Assembly: GCF_001953975.1 (NCBI RefSeq)
Contig: NZ_MBEJ01000127.1
Location: 1-64,000, forward strand
Direction of reading: 5' to 3'
Origin: Mycobacterium sp. NS-7484
GTDB lineage: Bacteria; Actinomycetota; Actinomycetes; Mycobacteriales; Mycobacteriaceae
DNA length: 64,000 nt
The notes beneath the pieces were generated by a model. It saw only the letters and a program-made list of their open reading frames with translations. It made no database searches and was not told the origin of the DNA. The position numbers were made by a program, and so were the translations under genes. Shown here piece after piece: positions 16,717 through 27,069 of this stretch. The first letter of the stretch is position 1; each line of letters opens with the position of its first letter.

Positions 16717-17568
16717 ATGACCGAATCGCTCTCGCTCAAGCCGGAATTGGGCCGCTTTGGCGTGTGGACCTTCGGGGCGGTCCAGCCCGACCAGGCCGTA
16801 GAGATCGAGAAACTCGGTTACGGCGCGCTGTGGGTGGGTGGCTCCCCCGCCGCCGACCTCGCGTTCGTCGAGCCGATCCTGGAGCGCACCGAAACGCTTC
16901 AGGTGGCCACGGGCATCGTCAACATCTGGACGGCCGACGCCAATGAGGTGGCCGAATCGTTTCACCGCATCGAGGCGGCGCACCCGGGCCGGTTCGTGCT
17001 CGGGGTCGGGGTAGGGCATCCCGAGCACACCGACGAATACCGCAAACCCTATGACGCGTTGGTGGAGTATCTCGACGTCCTCGATGCGGCCACGGTGCCG
17101 ACCAGCCGGCGGGTGCTTGCTGCGCTGGGCGACAAGGTGCTCAAGCTCTCGGCACAGCGCAGCGCCGGGGCCCACCCCTACCTGACGACACCCGAGCACA
17201 CCGCGCACGCTCGCGATGTCCTCGGCGAGGCGGTGTTCCTGGCCCCGGAGCACAAGGTGGTGCTGACCACCGACGGCGCGGCGGCCCGTGCGATCGGCCG
17301 CGACACGGTCGACTTCTATCTGAATCTGAGCAACTACGTGAACAACTGGCGCCGGCTCGGTTTCACCGAAGAGGACGTCGCCAAGCCTGGCAGCGACAAG
17401 CTGATCGACGCCGTCGTGGCGCATGGCAGCGCAGACGCCATCGCGGCACGTCTGCAGCAACATGTCGCCAACGGTGCCGACCACGTTGCGATCCAGGTCC
17501 TCGGCGGCCCGGACAAGCTGATTCCGACGCTGGCCGAATTGGCGGGGCCGCTGGGTCTCCGGGACTGA
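16717..17568 (+). CDS. LLM-class F420-dependent oxidoreductase (second of two)
   Basis: A 283-residue paralogue of the preceding gene with the same landmarks: LGYGALWVGGSPAADLAFVE, VATGIVNIWTADANEVAESF, HRIEAAHPGRFVLGVGVGHP, HPYLTTPEHTAHARDVLG, VNNWRRLGFTEEDVAKPGSD. Extended protein and DNA similarity to the neighbour indicates tandem duplication followed by divergence, mainly in the first 40 residues and around residues 110-125. F420 use is inferred from family. Start ATG 16717. Confidence 0.9.
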   Translation: MTESLSLKPELGRFGVWTFGAVQPDQAVEIEKLGYGALWVGGSPAADLAFVEPILERTETLQVATGIVNIWTADANEVAESFHRIEAAHPGRFVLGVGVGHPEHTDEYRKPYDALVEYLDVLDAATVPTSRRVLAALGDKVLKLSAQRSAGAHPYLTTPEHTAHARDVLGEAVFLAPEHKVVLTTDGAAARAIGRDTVDFYLNLSNYVNNWRRLGFTEEDVAKPGSDKLIDAVVAHGSADAIAARLQQHVANGADHVAIQVLGGPDKLIPTLAELAGPLGLRD

Positions 17569-17581
17569 CGCCTTCGGCCGT

Positions 17582-17587
17582 TAGGGT
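17582..17587 (+). promoter_or_regulatory. -10 element of a probable leaderless rmlB promoter
   Basis: TAGGGT is followed by exactly six bases and then the rmlB ATG at 17594, placing the expected transcription start on the first base of the start codon. No ribosome binding site is present. Confidence 0.5.
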
Positions 17588-17590
17588 TGA

Positions 17591-19187
<1,597 letters not shown>

Positions 19188-19197
<10 letters not shown>

Positions 19198-20609
19198 GGT
19201 GAGCCCGGCCTGCTCGCCAGCGCGCCCACCAGCAGGCCGGCGAACGGAATCGCGGCCAGGACGGCGCTGAGCGTCACGCTGCCTCCGGTCACCAGGGTGA
19301 AGTTGGTGAGCACCAGCCACAGGCTGCCGAGCAGTCCGGCACAGGCCAGCATCGGAGCGATGCGGGTCTGCCAGAGGCGTCCCCGCGCGTGCTCGGGGTG
19401 GCGCACGAAGTACACCAGCACCGCCACCGACGTGGTGAGCATCAGCAGCACCATCCCGACGGTGGCCACCCCGGCCATCGAGCCGAACACGCCGACCAAC
19501 GGGTCGACTCCGAGGACCGCCAGGATGCTCACGATCACCGCGGCGGTGACGGTTTGCACCACCGAGGACACCGACGGTGAACCGTGCCGATCATGCACGG
19601 TGGCAAGCGGTTTGGGCAGCAAGCCTTTTCGGGCCAGCGCGAACTGATAGCGGGCGATGACGTTGTGGAACGACAAGACGCAGGCGAACAGGCTGGTCAA
19701 CAACAGCACGTTGACGATGTCACGCCCGAGCCGGCCCAGGTTGTCGTTGGTGGTGTCCAGCAGCATGTTGGCCTCTCCGTCGAGGGTGCGCTGGGCCACC
19801 TCGGCGACCTGATCCGGGCCGATCGCCACCACGAAGGCCCAGCAGGTCAGCGCGTAGAAGCCACCGATCAGCAGCACCGCGGCGTAGGTGGCCCGCGGAA
19901 TGGTGCGTTCGGGGTCGCGGGCCTCGTCGCGGAACACGGCGGTGGCCTCGAAGCCGATGAACCCGGTGAGCGCGAAAAGCACCGCGATGCCGAGCACACC
20001 GTTGGTGAACACCCCCGGTGTGAACGATGTCAGGCTGAGCCCGGCCGGGCCGGGATCGGCCACGATCACCAGATCGAGCAGCACCACGATGCCGATCTCG
20101 CACACCAGGGCCACTCCGAGCACTTTGGCACTCAGGTCGATGTGCCGGTAACCCAGCAGCGCCACGATGGCCAGCGTGGCCAACGAGTAGACCGGCCAAG
20201 GGATTTGCGGGCCGCCGTAGAACCGCACGGTGTCGTCGATGGCCCAGCCGATATAACCGTAGATGCCCACTTGGATTGCGGTGTAGGCGATCAGGGCGAC
20301 TGCGGCGATGCCATTGCCCAGTCGCTGACCGAGCCCGAGCGTCACATAGGAGAAGAAGGCACCCGCCTCGGGCACATAGGGTGTCATCGCCACGAATCCG
20401 ACGCTGAACACCAGCAGCACCAGGGCGGCGATCAGGAATCCGACCGGGGCCCCGGCGCCGTTGCCCAGGCCCATGCCCAGTGGCATGTTGCCGCCGATCA
20501 CGGTCAGCGGCGCGGCGGCGGCAACCACCATGAACACCACCCCGACCGGGCCGAGTTTTCCGTGCAGGCGCTGTTGTTCGCCGGTGGTCACGGTCTGTTG
20601 GCTGCTCAA
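19188..20609 (-). CDS. APC-family amino-acid permease
   Basis: A 473-residue permease with about twelve predicted membrane helices. It contains the APC landmarks GVVFMVVAAAAPLTVIGGNM, GIYGYIGWAIDD, FALTGFIGFEATAVFRDEAR (TM6 region) and CVLSFHNVIARYQFALARKG. The substrate is unknown. Its start (ATG 20609) overlaps the stop of the upstream P1 peptidase by four bases (ATGA), so peptidase and permease are translationally coupled. A peptide- or amide-processing enzyme paired with an amino-acid transporter makes functional sense, but this is inference. Confidence 0.88.
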
Positions 20610-21730
20610 TGTCCCTCCAGCAGTAGTGCGGTGCGCAACAGCTTGTGGTCGAGGGCGTGCGCGGTCAGTCCGCCTCGGCCGGAAAGGGTTTCGGCTGCCA
20701 CCATCGCGTTGACGATGGCCTCCTCGGTGGCCTCGATCACCAGGTCGAACAGCCGGGTCATCAGCTGGGGAGCCATCATGCGTACCGGGATCTCGGGGCG
20801 CTCGACGTCGACGTTCTCGTCCCAGGCGTAGGGCGGGATGCCGCGGTTGCCGGTGGAGAAGGCCAGCATCAGATCGCCGCTGTACTGTTCACCGGTTCCG
20901 CCCAGGCGCCCCACGGCCAGGGCCGAGCGCTGCGCCAGCCGGGTGCACTGGTGCGGCAGCAACGGCGCGTCGGTGGCGATCACGACGATGATCGAGCCGG
21001 AGCCGGGCGCATATGCCGTCGGCAGCTCCGGCGTGGGGACCAGGTCCGGACCGATCATCTCCCCGACGTGCGCACCGTTGATCCGGAGGCGTTCGCGGCG
21101 ACCATGGTTGGCCTGGACCAGAGCGCCGACGGTGTAGCGGCCGCCTGCGGTGTCGGTGACCCGGGAGGCGGTGCCGATCCCGCCCTTGAAGCCGTGGCAG
21201 ATCATGCCGGTGCCGCCGCCGACGTTGCCCTCGGCGACCGGTCCGCCCGAAGCCCCGGCCAGGGCGGCATGGACGTGTTCGGCGCGCACGTGGTGGCCGT
21301 TGATGTCGTTGAGCAGCCCGTCGTAGGTCTCCCCGACCACCGGCAGCGACCAGTACAAGCCTTCGCCACGGGCCTGCACCTGGGCATCCACCAACGCATC
21401 GCGAACGACGCCGACGCTGTGGGTGTTGGTCAGACCGATGGCCGTGGTGAGCTCGCCGGATTCCCGGATCCACTCGACCCCGGTGAGCTCACCGCTGCCG
21501 TTGAGGCGGTGGGTACCGGCGAACACCGGCTCGGTGAAGATGCCGGGATGTGGGACGACGACGGTCACCCCGGTGTTCACCGGATTCGGGCCGGGCTGCT
21601 GGATCGTGGTGTGCCCCACGCGCACCCCGGCCACGTCGGTGATGGCGTTGTGCTCACCGGTGGGGTGCTCACCTATGACGACGCCGATGTCGCGGGCCCG
21701 GGCCCGCGATGGTTGGGAGCCATTGGTCAT
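20606..21730 (-). CDS. P1-family peptidase (DmpA/L-aminopeptidase-D-esterase type)
   Basis: A 374-residue Ntn-type hydrolase that matures by self-cleavage. Landmarks: NAITDVAGVRVGHTTI, the EGNVGGGTGMICHGFKGGIG loop, and the processing site APGSGSIIVV, where the serine after Gly245 (Ser246) becomes the N-terminal nucleophile. The following ATDAPLLPHQCTRLAQRSAL is also conserved. The start is ATG 21730 (MTNGSQPS); upstream in-frame codons run through the operator region and are not family-like. DmpA relatives cleave N-terminal residues, including D-amino acids and beta-peptides in some cases. It forms an operon with the APC permease and is divergent from a TetR regulator. Confidence 0.9.
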   Translation of the reverse strand: MTNGSQPSRARARDIGVVIGEHPTGEHNAITDVAGVRVGHTTIQQPGPNPVNTGVTVVVPHPGIFTEPVFAGTHRLNGSGELTGVEWIRESGELTTAIGLTNTHSVGVVRDALVDAQVQARGEGLYWSLPVVGETYDGLLNDINGHHVRAEHVHAALAGASGGPVAEGNVGGGTGMICHGFKGGIGTASRVTDTAGGRYTVGALVQANHGRRERLRINGAHVGEMIGPDLVPTPELPTAYAPGSGSIIVVIATDAPLLPHQCTRLAQRSALAVGRLGGTGEQYSGDLMLAFSTGNRGIPPYAWDENVDVERPEIPVRMMAPQLMTRLFDLVIEATEEAIVNAMVAAETLSGRGGLTAHALDHKLLRTALLLEGH

Positions 21731-21752
21731 GCGGCCTCCGTTGCTCGAGTTT

Positions 21753-21769
21753 TTTTCACGATCGGAAAA
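21753..21769. promoter_or_regulatory. Candidate TetR operator between the peptidase-permease operon and its divergent regulator
   Basis: TTTTC (21753-21757) and GAAAA (21765-21769) flank a self-complementary CGATCG core with one extra base. The site lies 23 bases from the peptidase start and stands out as an AT-rich island in the 98-base divergent gap. Binding by the adjacent TetR protein is inferred. Confidence 0.4.
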
Positions 21770-21828
21770 TAATGACCTCGGGTGCCCTCCGGCGCAACCG
21801 AAACGGGGAAATCGGTAAGGATGGAGCT

Positions 21829-22440
21829 GTGGCACGGCCAAACCGACAGGCACAACGACGCGAGGAGATCCTCGACGCGGCGATCGCGTTGATCGAGCAT
21901 CACGACCTGGCCACGCTGCGCATCGCCGATGTCGCCGCCGAGCTCGGGCTCACCCCCAACGCCGTGCGGTACTACTTCCGGGAGATGGACCAGCTGCTCT
22001 CAGAGTTGGCGCAACGCTCCGACAGCCGGTTCTATGACGACCGACTCGCCGCGGTGGACCGGCTGGACAACGCCGGCGATCAGCTCGCGCTGACCATCGC
22101 CGCCGGCCTGCCCAGCGGGGCAGACGATGCCGAGTGGCGGGCGATCTGGCGGGCGGTGCTGGCCGCCGGGTTCGAACTCGACCAACGCCGCGATGTCCAG
22201 CACATCTATCACCGGCAGGTGAGCCTCTACGTGAGGATTCTCGAAAACGGCTCTGCTGCAGGCACGTTCAACCTGGCCGCACCGGCCCGCGACATCGCGA
22301 TGACGTTGATGGCCATGGAGGATTATCTCGGCTACCGCATCGTGGCGCGGGATCCCGACCTCGACCGCGTCATCGCGCTGCGGTTGATGCGCGGGTACGC
22401 CGAACTGGCGACCGGGGCCACGCTTCCGGTGACGGAGTGA
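21829..22440 (+). CDS. TetR-family transcriptional regulator
   Basis: About 203 residues. The N-terminal helix-turn-helix reads AIALIEHHDLATLRIADVAA then ELGLTPNAVRYYF, the TetR recognition-helix pattern. The ligand-binding half is mostly helical and ends in LMRGYAELATGATLPVTE. The start is GTG 21829 with AAGGATGGAG just upstream; an in-frame extension to 21709 overlaps the divergent peptidase start and is rejected. Position suggests it controls the peptidase/permease operon; the downstream valine operon (150 bases away) is a less likely second target. Confidence 0.85.
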   Translation: MARPNRQAQRREEILDAAIALIEHHDLATLRIADVAAELGLTPNAVRYYFREMDQLLSELAQRSDSRFYDDRLAAVDRLDNAGDQLALTIAAGLPSGADDAEWRAIWRAVLAAGFELDQRRDVQHIYHRQVSLYVRILENGSAAGTFNLAAPARDIAMTLMAMEDYLGYRIVARDPDLDRVIALRLMRGYAELATGATLPVTE

Positions 22441-22488
22441 CGGGTCGCGCCCCGTTCGGAGCCGCGGCCGAACCTCTCGGCTGAACCC

Positions 22489-22518
22489 TTGCCAAACACT
22501 TCAGACGATTACTAGGAT
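22489..22518 (+). promoter_or_regulatory. Candidate sigma-A promoter for the mmsA operon
   Basis: TTGCCA (22489-22494) and TAGGAT (22513-22518) are 18 bases apart, upstream of mmsA. A short inverted repeat GATA-tccaag-TATC overlaps the -10 and could be a regulator site. Confidence 0.4.
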
Positions 22519-22590
22519 ATCCAAGTATCTCGGGTCTTTCCGGGCTGTACCACTCTGCTACCGCTGCGCATATTTCTTTGGATGGATGTC

Positions 22591-24111
22591 ATGACCACAC
22601 AAATTCAGCACTACATCGACGGCCAGCGCACCAACGCCGGGTCGACCCGCACCGCCGACGTGCTCAACCCCAGTACCGGACAGGTCCAGGCCCAGGTCCT
22701 GCTGGCCTCGGCCGCCGATGTGGACAACGCGGTCGCCTCGGCCGTGAAGGCCCAGAAGGAGTGGGCGGCCTACAACCCGCAGCGCCGTGCCCGCGTGCTG
22801 ATGAAGTTCATCGAGCTGGTCAACGCGAACGCCGACGAGCTGGCCGAACTGCTCTCCAAGGAACACGGCAAGACCGTCGCCGACTCACACGGTGACATCC
22901 AGCGCGGCATCGAGGTCATCGAGTTCGCCGTCGGCATCCCGCACCTGATGAAGGGCGAGTTCACCGAGGGCGCCGGCACCGGCATCGACGTCTACTCGAT
23001 TCGCCAACCGCTGGGCGTGGTCGCCGGCATCACCCCGTTCAACTTCCCGGCGATGATTCCGCTGTGGAAGGCCGGACCGGCCCTGGCCTGCGGCAACGCT
23101 TTGATCCTCAAGCCTTCCGAGCGCGATCCCTCGGTGCCGCTGCGGCTGGCCGAGCTGTTCACCGAGGCGGGCCTGCCCCCGGGTGTGCTGCAGGTCGTGC
23201 AGGGCGACAAGGAAGCCGTCGACGCGATCCTGGAACATCCCGACATCAAGGCCGTCGGCTTCGTCGGCTCGTCGGACATCGCGCAGTACATCTACTCCGG
23301 TGCGGCCGCGCACGGTAAGCGCGCCCAGTGCTTCGGCGGCGCCAAGAACCACATGATCGTGCTGCCCGACGCCGATCTGGATCAGGCCGTCGACGCCCTG
23401 ATCGGCGCCGGTTACGGCAGCGCCGGCGAGCGTTGCATGGCGATCAGTGTGGCGGTGCCGGTCGGTGAGGAAACCGCGAATCGCCTGCGCGCCAGGCTGG
23501 TCGAGCGGATCAACCAGCTGCGGGTCGGCCACAGCCTGGACCCCAAGGCCGACTACGGGCCACTGGTCACCGGCGCCGCCCTGGAACGCGTCAAGGACTA
23601 CATCAACCAGGGCGTCGAGGCCGGCGCGGAGTTGGTGGTCGACGGCCGCGAACGGGCCAGCGACGATCTGACCTTCGGTGACGAGGATCTATCCAAGGGC
23701 TACTTCATCGGCCCCACCCTCTTCGACAACGTCACCGCCGACATGTCGATCTACACCGACGAGATCTTCGGCCCGGTGCTGTGCATCGTGCGCGCCCACG
23801 ACTATGAAGAAGCCCTGCGGTTGCCGTCGGAGCACGAGTACGGCAACGGCGTGGCGGTGTTCACCCGCGACGGCGACGCCGCCCGGGACTTCGTCTCGCG
23901 CGTGCAGGTCGGCATGGTCGGCGTGAACGTGCCGATCCCGGTTCCGGTGTCCTACCACAGCTTCGGCGGTTGGAAGCGGTCGGGCTTCGGCGACCTGAAC
24001 CAGTACGGCACCGCGTCGATCCAGTTCTACACCAAGGTCAAGACCGTGACCGAGCGCTGGCCGTCGGGCATCAAGGATGGCGCCGAGTTCGTCATCCCGA
24101 CCTTCAAGTAG
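22591..24111 (+). CDS. mmsA: Methylmalonate-semialdehyde dehydrogenase (CoA-acylating)
   Basis: MmsA converts (methyl)malonate semialdehyde to propionyl-CoA or acetyl-CoA with NAD, the last step of valine breakdown. The 506 residues contain GVVAGITPFNFPAMIPLWKA, CGNALILKPSERDPSVP, AVGFVGSSDIAQYIYS, CFGGAKNHMIVLPDADLDQA and the catalytic Cys in GSAGERCMAISVAV. I start at ATG 22591 (MTTQIQHYIDGQ), matching the M. tuberculosis Rv0753c N-terminus; an ATG at 22582 would add three residues. It is the first gene of mmsA-fadE9-mmsB; the gap to fadE9 is 13 bases. Confidence 0.94.
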   Translation: MTTQIQHYIDGQRTNAGSTRTADVLNPSTGQVQAQVLLASAADVDNAVASAVKAQKEWAAYNPQRRARVLMKFIELVNANADELAELLSKEHGKTVADSHGDIQRGIEVIEFAVGIPHLMKGEFTEGAGTGIDVYSIRQPLGVVAGITPFNFPAMIPLWKAGPALACGNALILKPSERDPSVPLRLAELFTEAGLPPGVLQVVQGDKEAVDAILEHPDIKAVGFVGSSDIAQYIYSGAAAHGKRAQCFGGAKNHMIVLPDADLDQAVDALIGAGYGSAGERCMAISVAVPVGEETANRLRARLVERINQLRVGHSLDPKADYGPLVTGAALERVKDYINQGVEAGAELVVDGRERASDDLTFGDEDLSKGYFIGPTLFDNVTADMSIYTDEIFGPVLCIVRAHDYEEALRLPSEHEYGNGVAVFTRDGDAARDFVSRVQVGMVGVNVPIPVPVSYHSFGGWKRSGFGDLNQYGTASIQFYTKVKTVTERWPSGIKDGAEFVIPTFK

Positions 24112-24124
24112 TTCGGGCACGCAC

Positions 24125-25279
24125 ATGTTCGAGATGGATGACGACGAACGCGTGATCGCCGATACGGCGGCCGCGTTCGCCGAGAAGCGCATCGCGCCAT
24201 ACGCGTTGGAGTGGGACGAGACTCACCACTTCCCCACCGACGTATTGCGTGAGGCGGCCGAGCTCGGCATGGGCGCCATCTACTGCAGTGAGGACACCGG
24301 CGGCAGCGGGCTGCGCCGACTGGATGCGGTGCGCATCTTCACCGCGCTCGCCGCTGCCGACCCCACCCTGGCGGCGTTCCTGTCCATCCACAACATGTGC
24401 GCGTGGATGGTGGACAGCTTCGGCACCGAAGAACAGCGCAAGACGTGGGTGCCGAAGCTGGCCTCGATGGAGGCGATCGCGAGTTACTGCCTGACCGAGC
24501 CGGGCGCCGGGTCCGACGCGGCCGCACTGCGGACCCGGGCGGTGCGCGACGGCGACGACTACGTGCTCGACGGCGTCAAGCAGTTCATCTCCGGTGCCGG
24601 CGCGTCGGATGTCTACATCGTCATGGCCCGTACCGGAGCGGACGGCCCCAAGGGGATCTCCACCTTCGTGGTCGAAAAAGACACGCCGGGGCTGAGTTTC
24701 GGGCCCAACGAGGCGAAGATGGGCTGGAACGCCCAGCCCACCGCGCAGGTGATCTTCGAGGGCGCCCGGGTTCCGGCTGAGGCGCTGCTGGGCGGCACCG
24801 AGGGCACGGGTTTCGGGATCGCGATGAACGGGCTCAACGGCGGGCGGATCAACATCGCCGCCTGCTCGCTCGGTGGTGCGCAGGCGGCCTACGACAAGAC
24901 CCTGAGCTACCTGGCCGACCGCCAGGCGTTCGGCGGCGCCCTGCTCGACGAGCCGACCATCCGGTTCACGTTGGCCGACATGGCCACCGGTCTGGAGACG
25001 TCGCGAAACATGTTGTGGCGGGCGGCGTCCGCGCTCGATTCCGATCACCCCGACAAGGTGACGCTGTGCGCGATGGCCAAGCTGTACGTCACCGACACCT
25101 GCTTCGAGGTCGCCGACAAGGCGTTGCAGCTCCACGGCGGCTATGGGTATCTGCGCGAGTACGGTCTGGAGAAAATCGTCCGGGATCTGCGGGTACATCG
25201 CATCCTTGAGGGAACCAACGAAATCATGCGTGTGGTGATCGGGCGCTCCGAATCGTCGCGCGTGCGCAACTCTGCATAG
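24125..25279 (+). CDS. fadE9: Acyl-CoA dehydrogenase FadE9, probable isobutyryl-CoA dehydrogenase
   Basis: A 384-residue flavoprotein of the acyl-CoA dehydrogenase fold: ASYCLTEPGAGSDAAALRTR, FISGAGASDVYIVMARTG, DRQAFGGALLDEPTIRFTLA, LQLHGGYGYLREYGLEKIVR and a terminal LEGTNEIMRVVIGRS carrying the region of the catalytic base. Its place between mmsA and mmsB supports the isobutyryl-CoA to methacrylyl-CoA step of valine catabolism, as for Rv0752c. The start is ATG 24125; an ATG three codons later is possible. Confidence 0.92.
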   Translation: MFEMDDDERVIADTAAAFAEKRIAPYALEWDETHHFPTDVLREAAELGMGAIYCSEDTGGSGLRRLDAVRIFTALAAADPTLAAFLSIHNMCAWMVDSFGTEEQRKTWVPKLASMEAIASYCLTEPGAGSDAAALRTRAVRDGDDYVLDGVKQFISGAGASDVYIVMARTGADGPKGISTFVVEKDTPGLSFGPNEAKMGWNAQPTAQVIFEGARVPAEALLGGTEGTGFGIAMNGLNGGRINIAACSLGGAQAAYDKTLSYLADRQAFGGALLDEPTIRFTLADMATGLETSRNMLWRAASALDSDHPDKVTLCAMAKLYVTDTCFEVADKALQLHGGYGYLREYGLEKIVRDLRVHRILEGTNEIMRVVIGRSESSRVRNSA

Positions 25280-25288
25280 GAGATCTAC

Positions 25289-26161
25289 GTGAGCACGATC
25301 GCGTTCCTCGGTTTGGGACACATGGGTGGTCCGATGGCGGCCAACCTGGTCGCCGCAGGCCATACCGTGCACGGGTTCGATCCCGTGCCGGCGTCGAAGG
25401 CAGCCGCTGAAGCCAACGGCGTCAAGGTTTTCGACACCGGCGCCGAGGCCGTCGGCGACGCCGAAGTGGTGATCACCTCACTGCCCAACGGCAACATCGT
25501 CAAGGCGTGTTACGCCGAGGTGCTGCCCGTCGCGCCGAAGGGCACGTTGTTCATCGACACCTCCACCATCTCCGTCGACGATGCCCGCGAGATTCACGCG
25601 AAAGCAGGCGAACACGGCCACGCCCAGATCGACGCCCCGGTGTCCGGCGGCGTGAAGGGCGCCACCGCCGGCACGCTGGCGTTCATGGTCGGCGGCTCCG
25701 ACGACGCGGTCGAGCGCGCCCGTCCGGTGCTGGATCCCATGGCAGGCAAGATCATCCACTGCGGCGGATCGGGTACCGGCCAGGCCGCCAAGCTCTGCAA
25801 CAACATGGTGCTCGCGGTGCAGCAGATCGCGGTCGGTGAGGCTTTCGTCCTGGCCGAGAAGCTGGGCCTGTCGGCTCAGTCATTGTTCGATGTGGTCACC
25901 GGCGCGACCGGCAACTGCTGGGCGGTGCATACGAATTGTCCGGTGCCAGGCCCGGTTCCGACGTCACCGGCCAACAACGATTTCACGCCGGGGTTCGCCA
26001 CCGCGCTGATGAACAAGGACCTGGGGTTGGCGATGGCAGCGGTGATGTCGACCAAGTCCTCGGCGCCGTTGGGAACCCACGCGGCTCAGATCTACGCCGA
26101 CTTTGCTCAAGAGCACGCCGACAAGGACTTCAGCGCGATCATCGAGACGCTTCGCGGCTGA
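25289..26161 (+). CDS. mmsB: 3-hydroxyisobutyrate dehydrogenase MmsB
   Basis: MmsB oxidises 3-hydroxyisobutyrate to methylmalonate semialdehyde, the substrate of MmsA. The 290 residues contain the Rossmann motif AFLGLGHMGGPMAANLVAAG, DAPVSGGVKGATAGTLAFMV and the catalytic Lys in GSGTGQAAKLCNNMVLA, then FTPGFATALMNKDLGLAMAA. Start GTG 25289 with AGGAGA upstream, nine bases after the fadE9 stop. The operon is missing the enoyl-CoA hydratase and the 3-hydroxyisobutyryl-CoA hydrolase, which must be encoded elsewhere. Confidence 0.93.
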   Translation: MSTIAFLGLGHMGGPMAANLVAAGHTVHGFDPVPASKAAAEANGVKVFDTGAEAVGDAEVVITSLPNGNIVKACYAEVLPVAPKGTLFIDTSTISVDDAREIHAKAGEHGHAQIDAPVSGGVKGATAGTLAFMVGGSDDAVERARPVLDPMAGKIIHCGGSGTGQAAKLCNNMVLAVQQIAVGEAFVLAEKLGLSAQSLFDVVTGATGNCWAVHTNCPVPGPVPTSPANNDFTPGFATALMNKDLGLAMAAVMSTKSSAPLGTHAAQIYADFAQEHADKDFSAIIETLRG

Positions 26162-26173
26162 CAATCGCGGAAG

Positions 26174-26965
26174 TTACGCCGCCGTCGGACTGCGCTGAGC
26201 CCACCATTGGGTATGCAACCGCTGGCACGCCGGCAGGCGCAGCGGATCACCCCCGGCGAAATCGGGCCGGACGGCGATCGCCGCGGGGCAGAGCGCGCCG
26301 GCGTACGGATCGATGAGCACGCCGGCCATCCCGGCGTCGGCGCCGGCGCGCAGACCCATCGCCGATCCCGTGATCGCAAGCGCGTCGGGTCCGGGCACAC
26401 CCAGTTCCGCCAGCACGTGCGGGTACAGCCCGGGGGCGCTGACGTCGTCGGTGGTCACCACGGTTTCCACCAGGCCGTCACCGACCAGTTGCCGGATCAG
26501 CGGCTCTGCCCAGCGCCGGCGACCGGCGGCCACCACCCCGACCGGCAGACCGGCCAGGAACGCGTCGTTCATCAGATCCACCAGACCCGGCCGGGGCGTC
26601 AGACCGGCGCCGAGGATCATCTCGTCGAACATCATGTCCTTGGTCATGCAGATCTCGTCGGCGAGCACTTCGGTGAGCACATCGCATTCCGGCCCCACGC
26701 AGCGCTTACGCAGCTCAGCGGTGACCCGCTGACGCTCGTCACGTAGTGCCAGCAGCTGCCGATACCGGGCGACACCCCATTGGATGGGTAGGTCGTGCGC
26801 GGCGAATGCGGCGTTGAACACGACGCGATGGCCGTCGACATCGAGGTCGGTCAGCGCGTCGAGATCGAGGATCAGCGCCCGCAGCGGATGGGGCCGGCTC
26901 TCGGCCTGCGGACAGTCCCACCAGAACCGCCCGGCACGCCATGACTTCTCCTGTGGTGTGGTCAC
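26174..26965 (-). CDS. HAD-superfamily hydrolase (phosphatase-like)
   Basis: A 263-residue HAD-like protein. Motif I reads LILDLDALTDLD, with the nucleophile/acid Asp pair but without the usual Gly-Thr of DxDGT. The cap region is helical (YRQLLALRDERQRVTAELRK), motif II is weak (GVVAAGRRRWAEPLIRQL), and the Lys/Asp region near VTTDDVSAPGLYPHVLAELG and AITGSAMGLRAGADAGMAGV resembles beta-phosphoglucomutase-type relatives. The substrate is unknown. The start is GTG 26965. It is convergent with mmsB and divergent from the response regulator. Confidence 0.72.
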   Translation of the reverse strand: MTTPQEKSWRAGRFWWDCPQAESRPHPLRALILDLDALTDLDVDGHRVVFNAAFAAHDLPIQWGVARYRQLLALRDERQRVTAELRKRCVGPECDVLTEVLADEICMTKDMMFDEMILGAGLTPRPGLVDLMNDAFLAGLPVGVVAAGRRRWAEPLIRQLVGDGLVETVVTTDDVSAPGLYPHVLAELGVPGPDALAITGSAMGLRAGADAGMAGVLIDPYAGALCPAAIAVRPDFAGGDPLRLPACQRLHTQWWAQRSPTAA

Positions 26966-27002
26966 GCATCGAGAGTGTCGTAGGTCACAACGGCGGCGCG
27001 TC

Positions 27003-27064
27003 CCCCCTACGGGGGATTGGGCAGTGGAAGTTCGGCCACCGACGCGGCCACCCCCTTTAGGGTG
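27003..27064 (+). promoter_or_regulatory. Promoter region of the NarL-type two-component operon
   Basis: TAGGGT at 27058-27063 followed by six bases and ATG 27070 is a leaderless-type -10, with the same spacing as at rmlB. Two inverted repeats flank it: CCCCC-TAC-GGGGG at 27003-27015 and CACCC-CCTTTA-GGGTG at 27049-27064, the latter overlapping the -10. They could be autoregulatory sites for the response regulator. Confidence 0.45.
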
Positions 27065-27069
27065 ATGCC

